A DNA stretch of 64,000 nucleotides from Burkholderia mayonis (GCF_001523745.2 NZ_CP013387.1:620001-684000); one strand, 5' to 3'; shown: positions 39,680 through 50,212, counted from the stretch's first letter. Notes: generated by a model from the sequence alone, not told the origin. Numbers and translations are program-made.

Positions 39680-40667
39680 CCTCGTCATCGCCGGGCTCGG
39701 GTATGCGCTGCCGGAGCGGATCGTGGACAACGACGAGATCGCGAGCGTCATCGACACGAGCGACGAATTCATCCGCACCCGCACCGGCGTGCTGCATCGC
39801 CGCTACCTCGCGCCCGGCCAGCAACTGGCGGACCTCGCGTGCCCGGCCGCCGGGCGGGCGATGGCCGACGCCGGCGTGACGCCGGCCGACATCGACCTGC
39901 TGATCGTCAACACGCTGTCGCCGGATCATCACGATCCGTCGCAGGCGTGCTACATCCAGCCGCGGCTCGGGCTGCGCGAGGTTCCGTGCTTCGACATCCG
40001 GGCGCAATGCAGCGGCGGGCTGTACGGGATCGAAATCGCGCGGCATTTCCTCGCGAGCGGCCTGTATCGCAACGTGCTGCTGATCTGCGCGGAAGCGCTG
40101 TCGCGGCGGATCGACACGAGCAACGCGGGCCGCAACCTGTCGATCCTGCTGAGCGACGGCGCCGCCGCGATGGTGCTGCAAGGGCAGGCCGACGCGACGC
40201 GCGGCCTCGTCGACCTGTCGCTCGGCGCGGACGGCACGCAGTTCGATCTGCTGCAGACGGAGGCGCCCGGCGCGAAGCGGCCGAACTTCATCGATGCCGA
40301 CGACATCGCGGCGGGCCGCCACTACTTCCGGATGCGCGGCGCGGACATGTTCGAGGACGCGACGCGCCGCATCGTCGACGCATGCCGTCAGATGCTGGAC
40401 AAGCACAAGCTGACGCTCGGCGACATCGGGCTCGTCGTGCCGCACCAGCCGAACCTGCGGATCATCGACGCGGTGATCGAGCAACTCGGCCTGCCGCGCG
40501 AGCGCTGCATGATCTCCGTCGAGCACCTCGGCAACATGGCGAGCGCCGCGTTTCCGGTCGCGCTCGCGCTCGCGCACGAGCAAGGGCGCATGCGAGCCGG
40601 GCAACTGAACCTGCTGGTGACCTACGGCGCGGGCGCTACCTGGGCGTGCGCGCTCTATCGGAGCTGA
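39669..40667 (+). CDS. hmqD: Anthraniloyl-CoA/malonyl condensing enzyme HmqD (PqsD-like)
   Basis: This 332-aa KAS III-type enzyme condenses anthraniloyl-CoA with malonyl-CoA or malonyl-ACP to 2-aminobenzoylacetyl-CoA. The full triad is visible: Cys in IRAQCSGGLYGIEIA near 115, His in VVPHQPNLRIIDAV, Asn in EHLGNMASAAFPVAL. The N-terminus IAGLGYALPERIVDNDEIAS is typical FabH. The start overlaps the 3' end of hmqC, with a GGAGG ribosome site. Confidence 0.92.
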   Translation: MPRNLVIAGLGYALPERIVDNDEIASVIDTSDEFIRTRTGVLHRRYLAPGQQLADLACPAAGRAMADAGVTPADIDLLIVNTLSPDHHDPSQACYIQPRLGLREVPCFDIRAQCSGGLYGIEIARHFLASGLYRNVLLICAEALSRRIDTSNAGRNLSILLSDGAAAMVLQGQADATRGLVDLSLGADGTQFDLLQTEAPGAKRPNFIDADDIAAGRHYFRMRGADMFEDATRRIVDACRQMLDKHKLTLGDIGLVVPHQPNLRIIDAVIEQLGLPRERCMISVEHLGNMASAAFPVALALAHEQGRMRAGQLNLLVTYGAGATWACALYRS

Positions 40668-40672
40668 ACGAC

Positions 40673-41569
40673 ATGCAGCACTGCACCCCTGGCTGGATCG
40701 ACTCGCAGCTCGCCATCGTCGGAAGCGCGGAAGTGCCGCTGTACGTGGTCGTCAACGACGAAGCCGCGACGCTGATCGAAGGCGGGTTGAGCGGCATGAC
40801 CGAACTGGTGTGGCGACAGCTTCACGATCTGCTGAAGGACTACGGCGGCATCCGGCATCTGCGCTACTGGCTGATCACGCATTCGCACTATGACCATTGC
40901 AGCCTGCTCGGGACATTGAAGGCGCGGATGCCGTGGCTGCACGTGGTCGGCTCGCCCGGCACCGCTGACGCGCTGCAGAGCCCGTCCGCGTGCAGGACGA
41001 TCAGAAAGCTCGATGCTCAGGCGTCCGTTGCGTGGGAGCCGGTCGCCGAAGCCGATCTCGCGGACCTGTCCGAAGTCCCGCTGTACCCGGTCAATCCGGG
41101 CACGGCGCTCGACATCGGCGAAGGGATGCGGATGCGCGCGATCGCGCTGCCGGGCCACAGCGTCTGCCTGTTCGGCTATCACTGCCCGCAGCTCGACCTG
41201 CTGTTCGTGTCGGACGCGCTCGGCGAATACCACGGGCCGACGCAGTGGCTGCCCCTCGTGTTCCAGGATCTGTCCGCGTACCGGCAGTCGCTCGCCGTCA
41301 TCGAGCGGCAGCAGGCAGCGCGGATCGCGCTGGGCCATCACGGGATCGTCGGCGGCGACGTCGCGCGGCACGCGGTCCGGCACGCGCGAGCCGGCCTCGC
41401 GGCGCGCGACGACGAAGCGTGCGCGGCGCGCGGCGATGCGGCCGCGACGCGCGCGCTCGCGCAGCAATGGACCGAGCGCTATGCGGCGCGCAGCGCGAAA
41501 GTGGTGCCGCGCACGCTGCATCTGAAGAGCATGGAACGAATGATCGACCTGTTCCAGCGCGCCGCATAG
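40673..41569 (+). CDS. hmqE: Metallo-beta-lactamase-fold thioesterase HmqE (PqsE-like)
   Basis: This 298-aa dinuclear-metal hydrolase has the motif THSHYDHCSLL (HxHxDH) near residues 69-79, distal ligands in LPGHSVCLFGY and VSDALGEY, and a late LGHHGIV. PqsE cleaves 2-aminobenzoylacetyl-CoA and in Pseudomonas also supports quorum-sensing regulation through RhlR. Starts 5 bp after hmqD. The length matches PqsE. Confidence 0.9.
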   Translation: MQHCTPGWIDSQLAIVGSAEVPLYVVVNDEAATLIEGGLSGMTELVWRQLHDLLKDYGGIRHLRYWLITHSHYDHCSLLGTLKARMPWLHVVGSPGTADALQSPSACRTIRKLDAQASVAWEPVAEADLADLSEVPLYPVNPGTALDIGEGMRMRAIALPGHSVCLFGYHCPQLDLLFVSDALGEYHGPTQWLPLVFQDLSAYRQSLAVIERQQAARIALGHHGIVGGDVARHAVRHARAGLAARDDEACAARGDAAATRALAQQWTERYAARSAKVVPRTLHLKSMERMIDLFQRAA

Positions 41570-41698
41570 GCGCGCGAACGCCGACGCGGGCGACGCCCGC
41601 GTCGATTGCCTCACCGGCCGGCTCGCCTCGGATCTTCGGCGCCGGCCGCCGAACGCAACCACCACGACCGTGGATTTCATTTCCTGTCGGATGACGTC

Positions 41699-44600
41699 AT
41701 GACAACCACCAATCTGCCGAAGACGATCAACGAATTGCTGCGTTTCCGTGCGGCGACGAAAGGCGAGAAAGACGCCTATCTGTTCTTGAGCGGTCAGCCC
41801 GACGACGAGCAGCAGCAGTCGATCACGTTCGCGGACCTCGACCGGACGGCGCGCCGCGTCGCGCTGCTGCTTCAGCGGCATTCGGTCGGCATCGGCGAGC
41901 GCGTGCTGCTGCTTTGCCGGCCCGGCCTCGATTACATCGCTGGCTTTCTCGGCTGCCTGTACGCGGGTGCGGTCGCCGTGCCCGTGTATCCGCCGCGCAA
42001 CCGGCAGCACGCGGCCCGCATCGTCGGCATCGTCGAGAGTGCTGGCGCGAAGGCGATCCTGTGCACGGGCGACGATTTCGCGCGCTGCACGAAGCTGCTG
42101 GAAGACACCGCGGCGTCGCACGTCGCGCTGCTCGACCTGGACGCCGCGAAGCCGCTCGACGCGTCACTCGAGCCCGCGGACGTCGCGCCGTCGCACGTCG
42201 CGTTCCTGCAGTACACATCGGGCACGACCGGCAGGCCGAAGGGCGTGATGGTCACGCACGGCAACCTGATGCACAACCTCGCGCTGATCGGCGAATGGAT
42301 GGGGTATCACGAAGAGAGCACGATGGTCAGCTGGCTGCCGCCCTATCACGACATGGGGCTGATCGGCGGCATTCTGACGTCTCTGTTCGGCGGCTTCCGC
42401 TGCGTGCTGATGGCGCCGGAGCGCTTCATCCAGCATCCGTTCCTGTGGCTGCGCGCAATCAGTGACTATCGCGCGGACGTGACGGGCGCGCCCGACTTCG
42501 CGTACCGGATGTGCAGCCGCCGCGTGCCCGACGAGCAACTCGCGACGCTCGACCTGAGCTGTCTGAGGACCGCGTACAGCGGTGCGGAGTCGGTCCGCTA
42601 CGGCACGCTCGCTGAGTTCGCGCAGCGCTTCGCGTCGACGGGCTTCGATCCCGAACGCTTCAAGCCTTGCTACGGCCTTGCCGAATGCACGCTGCTGGTC
42701 GCCGGGCGCAGCGCGCCGCGGCCGCTGCGCACGGTGTGCGTCGACCAGGCGGCGCTCCAGCGTCAGAAGGTCGTGATCAAGCGCGAGCTCGAAGGTCTGT
42801 CGCCGCAGATGCAGGAGCGCGACGGCGAGCGCGTGCTCGTCAGCGTCGGCGTGCCGATCGGCGAGCAGCGGGTCGTCGTGCGCGATCTGAACACGAACGA
42901 GCGCTGCGCGGACGACGTGATCGGCGAAATCTGCGTCGCCGGCCAAAGCGTCGCGCCCGGATACTGGCAGCAGTACGAACAGACGATCGCGACGTTCCAG
43001 CGCGGCATCGGCGGCGAAACGGGGCAGGAATTCGCGGGCACGGGCGATCTCGGCTTCCATCATCGCGGCGATCTGTACATCACTGGCCGCCTGAAGGACA
43101 TGATCATCATCGCGGGGCGCAACTACTACTCGGAAGACGTCGAGTATGCGGTCATCGGCAGTCGGCCCGAGCTGGTGCCGAACGGCTGCGCGGCGTTCAC
43201 GGTCGAGGCGGACGACGAGGAGCGGCTCGTCGTCGTCGCCGAAATCGAGCGCACGCAGCGCAAGGGCGATCTCGACGCGCTGCTCAAGGGCATTCGCGAG
43301 GTGATCTGGCATCGCCACGACATCAGTCCCGGCTCGGTGCTGCTGGTGTCGCCCGGCAGCGTGCCGAAGACGTCGAGCGGCAAGGTGCGGCGCAGTGAAT
43401 GCCGCAACCGGATGCGCGACGGCGAGCTGACGATACTCGCGCGCTGGGACGCCGACGATCGCATGTCCTACGCGACGCAGGGCGCTGTCGCGTCGATCGC
43501 GTCAACCGTGTCGTCCGCCGCGCCGAGCGTGAAGATCGATGCGGCCGACGCGGGCTGCAACGCTTCGCCGAACGCATCGAAGGTCGAGCAGCTCAAGGAC
43601 TGGCTGCGTCACTACGCGCGCACGCGGATCGATTCGCGGACCATCGACGAGCGCCGCACGATTCCGCCGCACATCGTGCTCGATTTCGGCAACGAAGGGC
43701 TGCTCGGCATGCAGATCGACCGCGCATACGGCGGCCTCGGCTTCGCGCATCGCGAGATGCTGGAGGTGGTGTCGCAGCTCGCGACGATCGATTCGACGCT
43801 CGCATTCTTCGTCGGCCTGAACAATACGCTCGGCATCCGCCCGATCATGCTGCATGCGCAGCCGGCACTGCGCGACGAACTGCTGCCGCTGCTCGCGACA
43901 GGGCGAACACTTGCCGCGTTCGCGCTCACCGAGCCGGCCGCGGGCTCCAACGTGCGCGCGATCGGCTCGACCGCGCAGCGCATCGACGGCGATCATTGGC
44001 TCGTCAGCGGCCAGAAGAGCTGGAGCGGATCGTCCGCGTGGGCGGGCGTGATCAACGTGTTCGCGAAGCAGGCCGACGGCGCGGGGATGATCGGGCTCGC
44101 CGTCAGACAAGGCACGCCCGGCCTGCGGATCGGCGCGGAAGACCTGACGATGGGCGTGCGCGGAATGATCCAGAACACGCTGCATCTCGATCGCGCACGC
44201 GTGAGCGACGCGTGCCGGCTCGGCGCGATCGGGCAGGGAATGGCGGTTGCGCAGCAGACGATGAATTTCGCGCGCCTCGGCATCGGTGCGGTCTGCGTCG
44301 GCGGGATGAAGCGTTGCGCGCAACTGATGCATCGCTACGGCGCGCGGCGCCGGATCGGCACGGGGCTGTTGCTCGACAACCCGCTGAGCCGCCAGCGCCT
44401 CGGCGACCTGCGGCATCGCATCGACGGCTTGAACGCGCTGATCGAGCACCTGGCGGCCGATTTCGACGCGGGGCGCGACGCGCCCGAAGACGGCTTGCTG
44501 ATCGCGAAGATCCTCGGCTCCGAATTCTTGTCGCAGTCGTCCGACGAACTGATGCAGATGCTGGGCGGCCGCGGCTACATCGAATCCAATCTCGCGCCGC

Positions 44601-45520
44601 AGATCTTCCGCGATGCGCGCCTGCCGCGCATCTTCGAAGGGCCGACCGAGACACTGCTCGCGCATCTGGGCAGCCGGCTGCTGAACGGCAGCGACGATCT
44701 GCTCGGCTATCTGGGCGCGCGGACGGGCGCCGGCGCGCTCGCCGCGGAACTGCGCGAGCTCGGCGAACGGCTGCTCGACGACGGGCTTGCGAACGCCGGG
44801 CAACTCGGCGGCGCCGCGCATGCGACGAACTGGGTCAACTACTGGCTCGGCGCCGTCGCGCAGTGGGCGCTGCTGCTGGCGGCCGTCGAGCAGGCCGCGA
44901 AGCGACGCGGCGTCGACGGCGCGACGCTCGAATGGGCGCAGAGCCAATACGAACTCGCCGTTGAAGCGGCGCAGCGTCAGGTTGGCCGGCGGCGCGTGCT
45001 GTCGAGCGCCGCGCAGATCGCCGAGTGGGCGCTGCACGTCGAGCGCGAGATCGGACCGATCGAGCAGACGGCGCCGGGCGCGACGCAGCGGCTCGATCCG
45101 CTGCTGCGCGCCGAGCATGACGCGCGCCCGGAGCCGTCCGATGCCGGCGTCGCGCTCGCCGACGACGAACCGCCGCCGACGGCGGACGACGCGCCGACGC
45201 CTGCGCCGGTCGCTCCGGCCGATCCCGAACTGAAGCGGGAGTTCGAGCAATGGCTGCTGACGTGGCTGGGCGAGCGTCTGCGGAATCGCCGGATCGCGCT
45301 GACGGCCGAGACGACTTTCGTCGACATCGGGCTCGATTCGATCCTCGCGGTCGAGCTGACGATGGCGTTCAGCGACGCATTCCGCACGACCATCGACGCA
45401 TCCGCCGTCTGGGATCATTCGTCGATCGACGCATTGGCGGCGCATCTCGCCACCCGAATGGACCGAAGCATGCGCGCACACGCGGGCGCGGCTTCGTCCG
45501 ACACTTCTTCTTCCTTGTGA
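41699..45520 (+). CDS. hmqF: HmqF: fatty acyl-AMP ligase - acyl-CoA dehydrogenase - carrier protein fusion
   Basis: A 1273-aa three-domain protein. Residues 1 to about 590 form a FAAL-type adenylating enzyme (LQYTSGTTGRPKGVMVTHG near 171-189; PPYHDMGLIGG). About 630-1060 is an acyl-CoA dehydrogenase (FALTEPAAGSNV near 741; QMLGGRGYIESN; EGPTETLLAHLG). A carrier protein begins after a Pro/Ala linker, with phosphopantetheine serine 1214 in DIGLDSILAVEL. The published role of HmqF in Burkholderia is to load a fatty acid and introduce the trans-2 double bond of alkenylquinolones; the domain order here fits that. No strong ribosome site; start at 41699 begins the family N-terminus. Confidence 0.9.
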   Translation: MTTTNLPKTINELLRFRAATKGEKDAYLFLSGQPDDEQQQSITFADLDRTARRVALLLQRHSVGIGERVLLLCRPGLDYIAGFLGCLYAGAVAVPVYPPRNRQHAARIVGIVESAGAKAILCTGDDFARCTKLLEDTAASHVALLDLDAAKPLDASLEPADVAPSHVAFLQYTSGTTGRPKGVMVTHGNLMHNLALIGEWMGYHEESTMVSWLPPYHDMGLIGGILTSLFGGFRCVLMAPERFIQHPFLWLRAISDYRADVTGAPDFAYRMCSRRVPDEQLATLDLSCLRTAYSGAESVRYGTLAEFAQRFASTGFDPERFKPCYGLAECTLLVAGRSAPRPLRTVCVDQAALQRQKVVIKRELEGLSPQMQERDGERVLVSVGVPIGEQRVVVRDLNTNERCADDVIGEICVAGQSVAPGYWQQYEQTIATFQRGIGGETGQEFAGTGDLGFHHRGDLYITGRLKDMIIIAGRNYYSEDVEYAVIGSRPELVPNGCAAFTVEADDEERLVVVAEIERTQRKGDLDALLKGIREVIWHRHDISPGSVLLVSPGSVPKTSSGKVRRSECRNRMRDGELTILARWDADDRMSYATQGAVASIASTVSSAAPSVKIDAADAGCNASPNASKVEQLKDWLRHYARTRIDSRTIDERRTIPPHIVLDFGNEGLLGMQIDRAYGGLGFAHREMLEVVSQLATIDSTLAFFVGLNNTLGIRPIMLHAQPALRDELLPLLATGRTLAAFALTEPAAGSNVRAIGSTAQRIDGDHWLVSGQKSWSGSSAWAGVINVFAKQADGAGMIGLAVRQGTPGLRIGAEDLTMGVRGMIQNTLHLDRARVSDACRLGAIGQGMAVAQQTMNFARLGIGAVCVGGMKRCAQLMHRYGARRRIGTGLLLDNPLSRQRLGDLRHRIDGLNALIEHLAADFDAGRDAPEDGLLIAKILGSEFLSQSSDELMQMLGGRGYIESNLAPQIFRDARLPRIFEGPTETLLAHLGSRLLNGSDDLLGYLGARTGAGALAAELRELGERLLDDGLANAGQLGGAAHATNWVNYWLGAVAQWALLLAAVEQAAKRRGVDGATLEWAQSQYELAVEAAQRQVGRRRVLSSAAQIAEWALHVEREIGPIEQTAPGATQRLDPLLRAEHDARPEPSDAGVALADDEPPPTADDAPTPAPVAPADPELKREFEQWLLTWLGERLRNRRIALTAETTFVDIGLDSILAVELTMAFSDAFRTTIDASAVWDHSSIDALAAHLATRMDRSMRAHAGAASSDTSSSL

Positions 45521-45533
45521 GGCGCATCCGATC

Positions 45534-47669
45534 ATGCAGTCGCTTTGTGAACTAGCCACCTCTGCCGGCACTCTGACCGAGCAGCTTGAAAATTACCTCC
45601 GCTCGCACGCCGACGACAGCTGCAAGCTGCTCGGCGTACCGGCAGGCACGCCGTTGCGCGTCGAGATCGTCGACACTGGCGCGCCGATCGAGACTCGCCG
45701 CGATGATCGGGCGGCGACGCTGCGCATCGGCGAAGAGGACGCGCAGCGCGTGATGGCCTATACGCGCAGCTGCAACTGGGCGAACGGCATCGTGCTCGTG
45801 CCGACGCTCACGCGCCTCGTGCTCGCGGGCGCGTTTGACGGTCTGAAGGCCGGCGAGCCGCGCGCGATGCGCGCGTTCGCCGCCGGGCACAAGGCCGATC
45901 CGACGCGCAATCTCGGGCTGCTGTGGGGCGCGCTGAACCTGCTCGCGCTGGCCGGCTGGGTCACGCTGAGCAGCGGCGACGAGCGCGCCGACTATGCGCT
46001 GACGCCCGCCGGCGCGTGCGTGGTCGAGTGCGTGAACGCGCAGCGGCCGCTCTTCACGCGATTGGCCGATGCGACGTCGATGCTGCAGCACCTGCATGCG
46101 CTGTGTCAGCGTCGGCGCGTGAACGACGACGAAAGCGCGCTCTATGCGGAGCTCGTGCGAATCTGCGTCGACGGATGGCCGCTGCCGGCACCGCGGAACG
46201 ACCTCGAGCGGCACGTCCATGCGCAGTTGCGCACAGCAATGGACGGGCTGTTGCTCGGCCCGACGTGGGTCGCGCTCGACATGCCGGTGTTCGAGAAGCA
46301 AGGCAAGCAGCAAGGCAAGGTCGCGGCAAGCGTCTTCGAGGCGTTCGATATGCGACGCGACTGGGTGTCGATCGGCGACGGTTGGCCGCACGCGGATGGC
46401 GTAGCGCTGAGCGCGGCGTGGGCGCTGATGGGCCACGCGGGCGTCGCGGACGTCGATTCCGAGGGCGCGCGCGTGCAGCTCAACGAAGCGGGCCGGATTC
46501 ATCGGCCGATTGCCGCGCCGTACGCGGGGCTCGCCGCATCGTACCTGCGCACTTACGCGTTGCTCGACGAATTGCTGTTCGGCGATCCTGATCCGCTCGA
46601 TGTCGATCGCGACGGACACATCGATCGCGTGATGAACGTGTACGCGTCGAGCGGCGCCGGGTCGGGTCCGGCGTCGAGGGAGATTTCGACGAAGATCATT
46701 CGCCGCCTGTTCGACGAGACGCCGCTCGATCAACAGCCGGCCGGCATTTCCGACATGGGCTGCGGCGACGGCAGCGCGCTGCGGCGCCTCGCGCAGTACG
46801 TCATACAGTCGACGCGGCGCGGCCGGCATCTCGCCGACTATCCGCTCATCGTCATCGGCGCGGACTACAACGAATCGGCGCGCAGTCGCGCGGCCGACAC
46901 GCTGTCGGAGCTGGGCCGCGTGCCGGGCGTGCACGTGCGCGTGATCGACGCCGACATTTCGCAGCCCGATCGTTACGACGAAGCGGTCACCGCGAGCGGC
47001 CTGACCGTGAAGGCGATGGACGGCAGCCGCCGCGCGGCGCGTCTCGGCGATCTGCTGCACACGTTCATGTTCCTGGTCCACAACCGGCGTCTCGACGTGC
47101 GTCGCGGCGACGCCGCCGACGCGATCCTCGAGCGCTACCTGCGGCAGGTCGATCGGACGCATCTGCGCGGTGTCGTCGAGCGTTACTATCCGGGACAACT
47201 GACCGTCTCGGACGATGCGGCGCTGCCGATTCCGCTCGACGAGATCAAGCGTGCGTTCCGCGTCGCGTACAGCGACGCCGAAGGACTCGTGCCCGGCTAC
47301 GTCGCGGCCGCCGATCTGATCGACTTCGTCGCGCGCTGGAAGCCGCACGCGAAGCATGGTTTCCTCGTCGTCGAGGGGCACAGCCCGTGGGCCGCGAGCC
47401 TGCTGGACGACGCGATTGCCGACCCGGGCCGCTGGACCCGCACCGAACAGTTGCCGGCCGTGTTCAATTGGGGGATGCACTTCGTGTCGCGGCAGTTCAT
47501 GGCGCCGTTCGACGAGTTCATGCTCGCGATGTGCCTGGCAGGCTTGAGCCCGCGCGATGCGATTCACGGGCGCATCCACCCGGAGGGGTTTCCCGGGCCC
47601 GACCTGCTGAACGAGTACCGGTTCTTCAGCATCGCCGATTATGTTGCTTTCGACGCGGCGGATGCCTGA
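45534..47669 (+). CDS. hmqG: SAM-dependent methyltransferase HmqG
   Basis: This 711-aa protein has an N-terminal domain of unknown role and a C-terminal methyltransferase with glycine-rich motif I SDMGCGDGSALR starting near residue 406. It also has ADYNESARSRAA (motif II region) and IDADISQP. In Burkholderia hmq systems HmqG adds the 3-methyl group that distinguishes 3-methyl-2-alkenylquinolines from Pseudomonas quinolones. Starts 13 bp after hmqF; last gene of the operon. Confidence 0.88.
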   Translation: MQSLCELATSAGTLTEQLENYLRSHADDSCKLLGVPAGTPLRVEIVDTGAPIETRRDDRAATLRIGEEDAQRVMAYTRSCNWANGIVLVPTLTRLVLAGAFDGLKAGEPRAMRAFAAGHKADPTRNLGLLWGALNLLALAGWVTLSSGDERADYALTPAGACVVECVNAQRPLFTRLADATSMLQHLHALCQRRRVNDDESALYAELVRICVDGWPLPAPRNDLERHVHAQLRTAMDGLLLGPTWVALDMPVFEKQGKQQGKVAASVFEAFDMRRDWVSIGDGWPHADGVALSAAWALMGHAGVADVDSEGARVQLNEAGRIHRPIAAPYAGLAASYLRTYALLDELLFGDPDPLDVDRDGHIDRVMNVYASSGAGSGPASREISTKIIRRLFDETPLDQQPAGISDMGCGDGSALRRLAQYVIQSTRRGRHLADYPLIVIGADYNESARSRAADTLSELGRVPGVHVRVIDADISQPDRYDEAVTASGLTVKAMDGSRRAARLGDLLHTFMFLVHNRRLDVRRGDAADAILERYLRQVDRTHLRGVVERYYPGQLTVSDDAALPIPLDEIKRAFRVAYSDAEGLVPGYVAAADLIDFVARWKPHAKHGFLVVEGHSPWAASLLDDAIADPGRWTRTEQLPAVFNWGMHFVSRQFMAPFDEFMLAMCLAGLSPRDAIHGRIHPEGFPGPDLLNEYRFFSIADYVAFDAADA

Positions 47670-48017
47670 GCCCGTCTGCCGGCGAACTTCGGGGCAGAGG
47701 CGGGACGTTTAGCGCGAGCGCCTTTCGTTTGACGGCGGCGGCCGAGGTCCGGACGTCGCCTGCGGGCGGAAGGCGCTCGCGGCGTTCGCCGCCGCCGATG
47801 CACGCAGCGCGACACCAATTTCCGGCTATGACGTCGCGCGCTCGATTCCGGGATGTCGTCCCCGATATCGGCGCGGACGGGTTCCGTCCACATTCCCTCG
47901 CCGATTCCGCTGTCGCGTCAACCGATGCCGTATAGTTCGGCTGGCGCGGACGGCGTCCGCCGCGCATCGATCAAGATGATCGATCCAGTTCGTAAAAATC
48001 GATAGGGGAGGGGAAAC
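47670..48017. other. Intergenic region between hmqG and MAPEG gene
   Basis: No gene is supported. Just after the hmqG stop there is a weak dyad (TCTGCC / GGGCAGA, 47675-47699) without a U-run. AGGGGAGGGG directly before 48018 is the ribosome site of the next gene. Confidence 0.5.
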
Positions 48018-48389
48018 ATGAACGTGTCGCAAGCTTGCCTGCTAATCGCCGCGCTGATGCCATTCGTCTGGACGATGTGCGCGAAGTCGGGCGCGCACTA
48101 CGACAACCGCGCGCCGCGCCAGTATCTCGCGCAGCTCGAAGGCTGGCGCGCGCGGGCGTTCGCCGCGCATCAGAACTCGTGGGAGGCGCTCGCGCTGTTC
48201 ACCGCCGCGCTCGTCGTTGCGTGGCACAACGGCGCGAACGTGCAGCGCGTCGATCAGCTTGCGATTGTCTTCGTTGCTTCGCGCGTGGTCTATGGGGTGT
48301 TTTATCTGCTGAACTGGGCGACGCTGCGCTCGCTGGTGTGGACCGTCGGTTTCGCTTGCGTGGTCTGGTTGTTCTTCGCCGCGCCCTGA
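48018..48389 (+). CDS. MAPEG-family membrane protein
   Basis: A 123-aa protein with four hydrophobic segments (about residues 4-19, 55-69, 78-98 and 104-122). The conserved loop reads RAPRQYLAQLEGWRARAFAAHQNSWEALALF, with the RAxxAHxNxxE pattern of membrane-associated eicosanoid/glutathione metabolism proteins. Bacterial members are of unknown or glutathione-transferase-like function. Single gene, convergent with ahpF. Confidence 0.85.
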   Translation: MNVSQACLLIAALMPFVWTMCAKSGAHYDNRAPRQYLAQLEGWRARAFAAHQNSWEALALFTAALVVAWHNGANVQRVDQLAIVFVASRVVYGVFYLLNWATLRSLVWTVGFACVVWLFFAAP

Positions 48390-48471
48390 GCGCACGGCAT
48401 GTTCCAAGCCCGTTGCACGACGTTGCGTGCGGCTGGCGCATTGCGCTTCACACCTTTCACTGTGCGATGCG

Positions 48472-48500
48472 GCGGCCGGGCGTTCGACGCGCCCGGCCGC
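48472..48500. terminator. Hairpin between MAPEG gene and ahpF
   Basis: Perfect 11-bp GC stem (GCGGCCGGGCG / CGCCCGGCCGC) with a 7-base loop, followed on the + strand by TTTCTTT-like sequence. Likely intrinsic terminator of the rightward MAPEG transcript. Confidence 0.65.
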
Positions 48501-48526
48501 CGCGGCTTTCTTTGTGTCGCGAACCT

Positions 48527-48571
48527 AAAAAAACGCCCTCGCCGCGATGCTCTCCACATCTCGACGAGGGC
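48527..48571 (-). terminator. Intrinsic terminator of ahpF
   Basis: On the minus strand, GCCCTCG (48571-48565) pairs with CGAGGGC (48541-48535), followed by seven U residues (48533-48527). It lies 34 bp after the ahpF stop and has classic rho-independent form. Confidence 0.75.
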
Positions 48572-48604
48572 CAACGGTAGACAGTTGAGCGGGTATCGCG
48601 CGGA

Positions 48605-50212
48605 TCAGGCAGCGACCCGCTCGTCGCTTTGCGCGGCTTCGGTGGCCGGGGCCGGCGCCGCGTCCGCTTCGCTGCGGATCAGGTAATCGAACGCGCCGAG
48701 CGAAGCCTTCGCGCCTTCACCGACGGCGATCACGATCTGCTTGTACGGCACGGTCGTCACGTCGCCGGCTGCGAACACGCCCGGCACCGACGTTGCGCCG
48801 CGCGCATCGACGGTGATCTCGCCGTGCTTCGACAGAGCGAGCGTTCCCTTCAGCCATTCGGTGTTCGGCACGAGGCCGATCTGGACGAACACGCCTTCCA
48901 GCTCGACGCGCTTCGTCTCGCCGGCGCGCATGTCTTCGTAGACGAGCCCGTTCAGCTTCGCGCCGTCGCCCGTGAGTTCGGTCGTGCGTGCCTGCGTGAT
49001 CACCGTCACGTTCGCGAGACTGTGCAGCTTGCGCTGCAGCACTTCGTCCGCGCGCAGCTGTGTGCCGTATTCGATCAGCGTCACCTCGCGGACGACGCCG
49101 GCGAGATCGATCGCCGCTTCGACACCCGAGTTGCCGCCGCCGACCACCGCGACGCGCTTGCCCTTGAAGAGCGGGCCGTCGCAATGCGGGCAGTACGCGA
49201 CACCGCGATTGCGATACTCGCGCTCGCCGGGCACGCCGATTTCGCGCCAGCGCGCGCCGGTCGCGAGCACGATGGCCTTCGCCTTCAGCACCGCGCCGCT
49301 CGCGAGATGGATCTCGTGAATACGGCCGGGGACGAGCTTGTCGGCGCGCTGCACGTCGATCACGTCGACTTCGTACTGCTTTACGTGTTGTTCGAGCGCG
49401 GTCGCGAACTTCGGCCCCTCGGTTTCCTGGACCGACACGAAGTTCTCGATGGCCATCGTGTCGAGCACCTGCCCGCCGAAGCGCTCGGCGACGACGCCCG
49501 TCGCAATGCCCTTGCGCGCCGCGTAGATCGCAGCCGCCGCGCCCGCGGGGCCGCCGCCGACGATCAGCATGTCGAACACAGGCTTCGCCGCGAGCGCCTC
49601 CGCCGCGCGCCGGCTCGCGCCGGCATCGAGCTTCGCGAGGATTTCCTTCACGCTGCTGCGGCCCTGGCCGAAGGTTTCGCCGTTCAGAAAGAGCGTCGGC
49701 ACGGCCATGATCCGGCGCGCTTCGACCTCGTCCTGGAACAGCGCGCCGTCGATCATCACGTGACGGATGCGCGGGTTGACGAGCGCCATCACATTGAGCG
49801 CCTGTACGACTTCCGGGCAGTTCTGGCAGGTCAGCGAAATGTACGTCTCGAATGCGTAGTCGCCGTCGAGCTGGCGGATCTGCTCGATCACCGCGTCGTC
49901 GAGCTTGAGCGGATGACCGCCCGCTTGCAGCAGTGCGAGCACGAGCGACGTGAATTCATGGCCCATCGGAATGCCGGCGAAACGAATGCCGGTCGCCTTG
50001 CCCCGTTCGCCGACCGAGAACGACGGCTTGCGCTCGGCGTCGTCGCGGCGCTCGACCACGGTGACTTGCGGCGACAGCGACGCGATCTCGTCGAGCAGCG
50101 CGTGCAGCTCGCGCGACTTGTCGCCGTTGTCGAGTGACGCGACGAGCTCGACCGGGCGGGTGATTCGTTCGAGGTACGATTTCAACTGAGTCTTGAGATT
50201 GGTGTCGAGCAT
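48605..50212 (-). CDS. ahpF: Alkyl hydroperoxide reductase subunit F
   Basis: This 535-aa FAD/NADH disulfide reductase recharges AhpC. Two N-terminal thioredoxin-fold halves contain the CxxC of [16 protein letters not shown] (about 126-141). The flavoprotein part has [17 protein letters not shown], active-site [15 protein letters not shown], the NADH motif [15 protein letters not shown] and FAAGDVTT at the end. Start at 50212 gives [15 protein letters not shown], normal for AhpF. Downstream of ahpC on the same strand, 129 bp apart. Confidence 0.96.
   Translation of the reverse strand: MLDTNLKTQLKSYLERITRPVELVASLDNGDKSRELHALLDEIASLSPQVTVVERRDDAERKPSFSVGERGKATGIRFAGIPMGHEFTSLVLALLQAGGHPLKLDDAVIEQIRQLDGDYAFETYISLTCQNCPEVVQALNVMALVNPRIRHVMIDGALFQDEVEARRIMAVPTLFLNGETFGQGRSSVKEILAKLDAGASRRAAEALAAKPVFDMLIVGGGPAGAAAAIYAARKGIATGVVAERFGGQVLDTMAIENFVSVQETEGPKFATALEQHVKQYEVDVIDVQRADKLVPGRIHEIHLASGAVLKAKAIVLATGARWREIGVPGEREYRNRGVAYCPHCDGPLFKGKRVAVVGGGNSGVEAAIDLAGVVREVTLIEYGTQLRADEVLQRKLHSLANVTVITQARTTELTGDGAKLNGLVYEDMRAGETKRVELEGVFVQIGLVPNTEWLKGTLALSKHGEITVDARGATSVPGVFAAGDVTTVPYKQIVIAVGEGAKASLGAFDYLIRSEADAAPAPATEAAQSDERVAA

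Noticed and set aside
36000..47669. hmq operon as the novel system of the window
   Set aside because: It matches the described hmq/hhq alkylquinolone operon of Burkholderia gene by gene.
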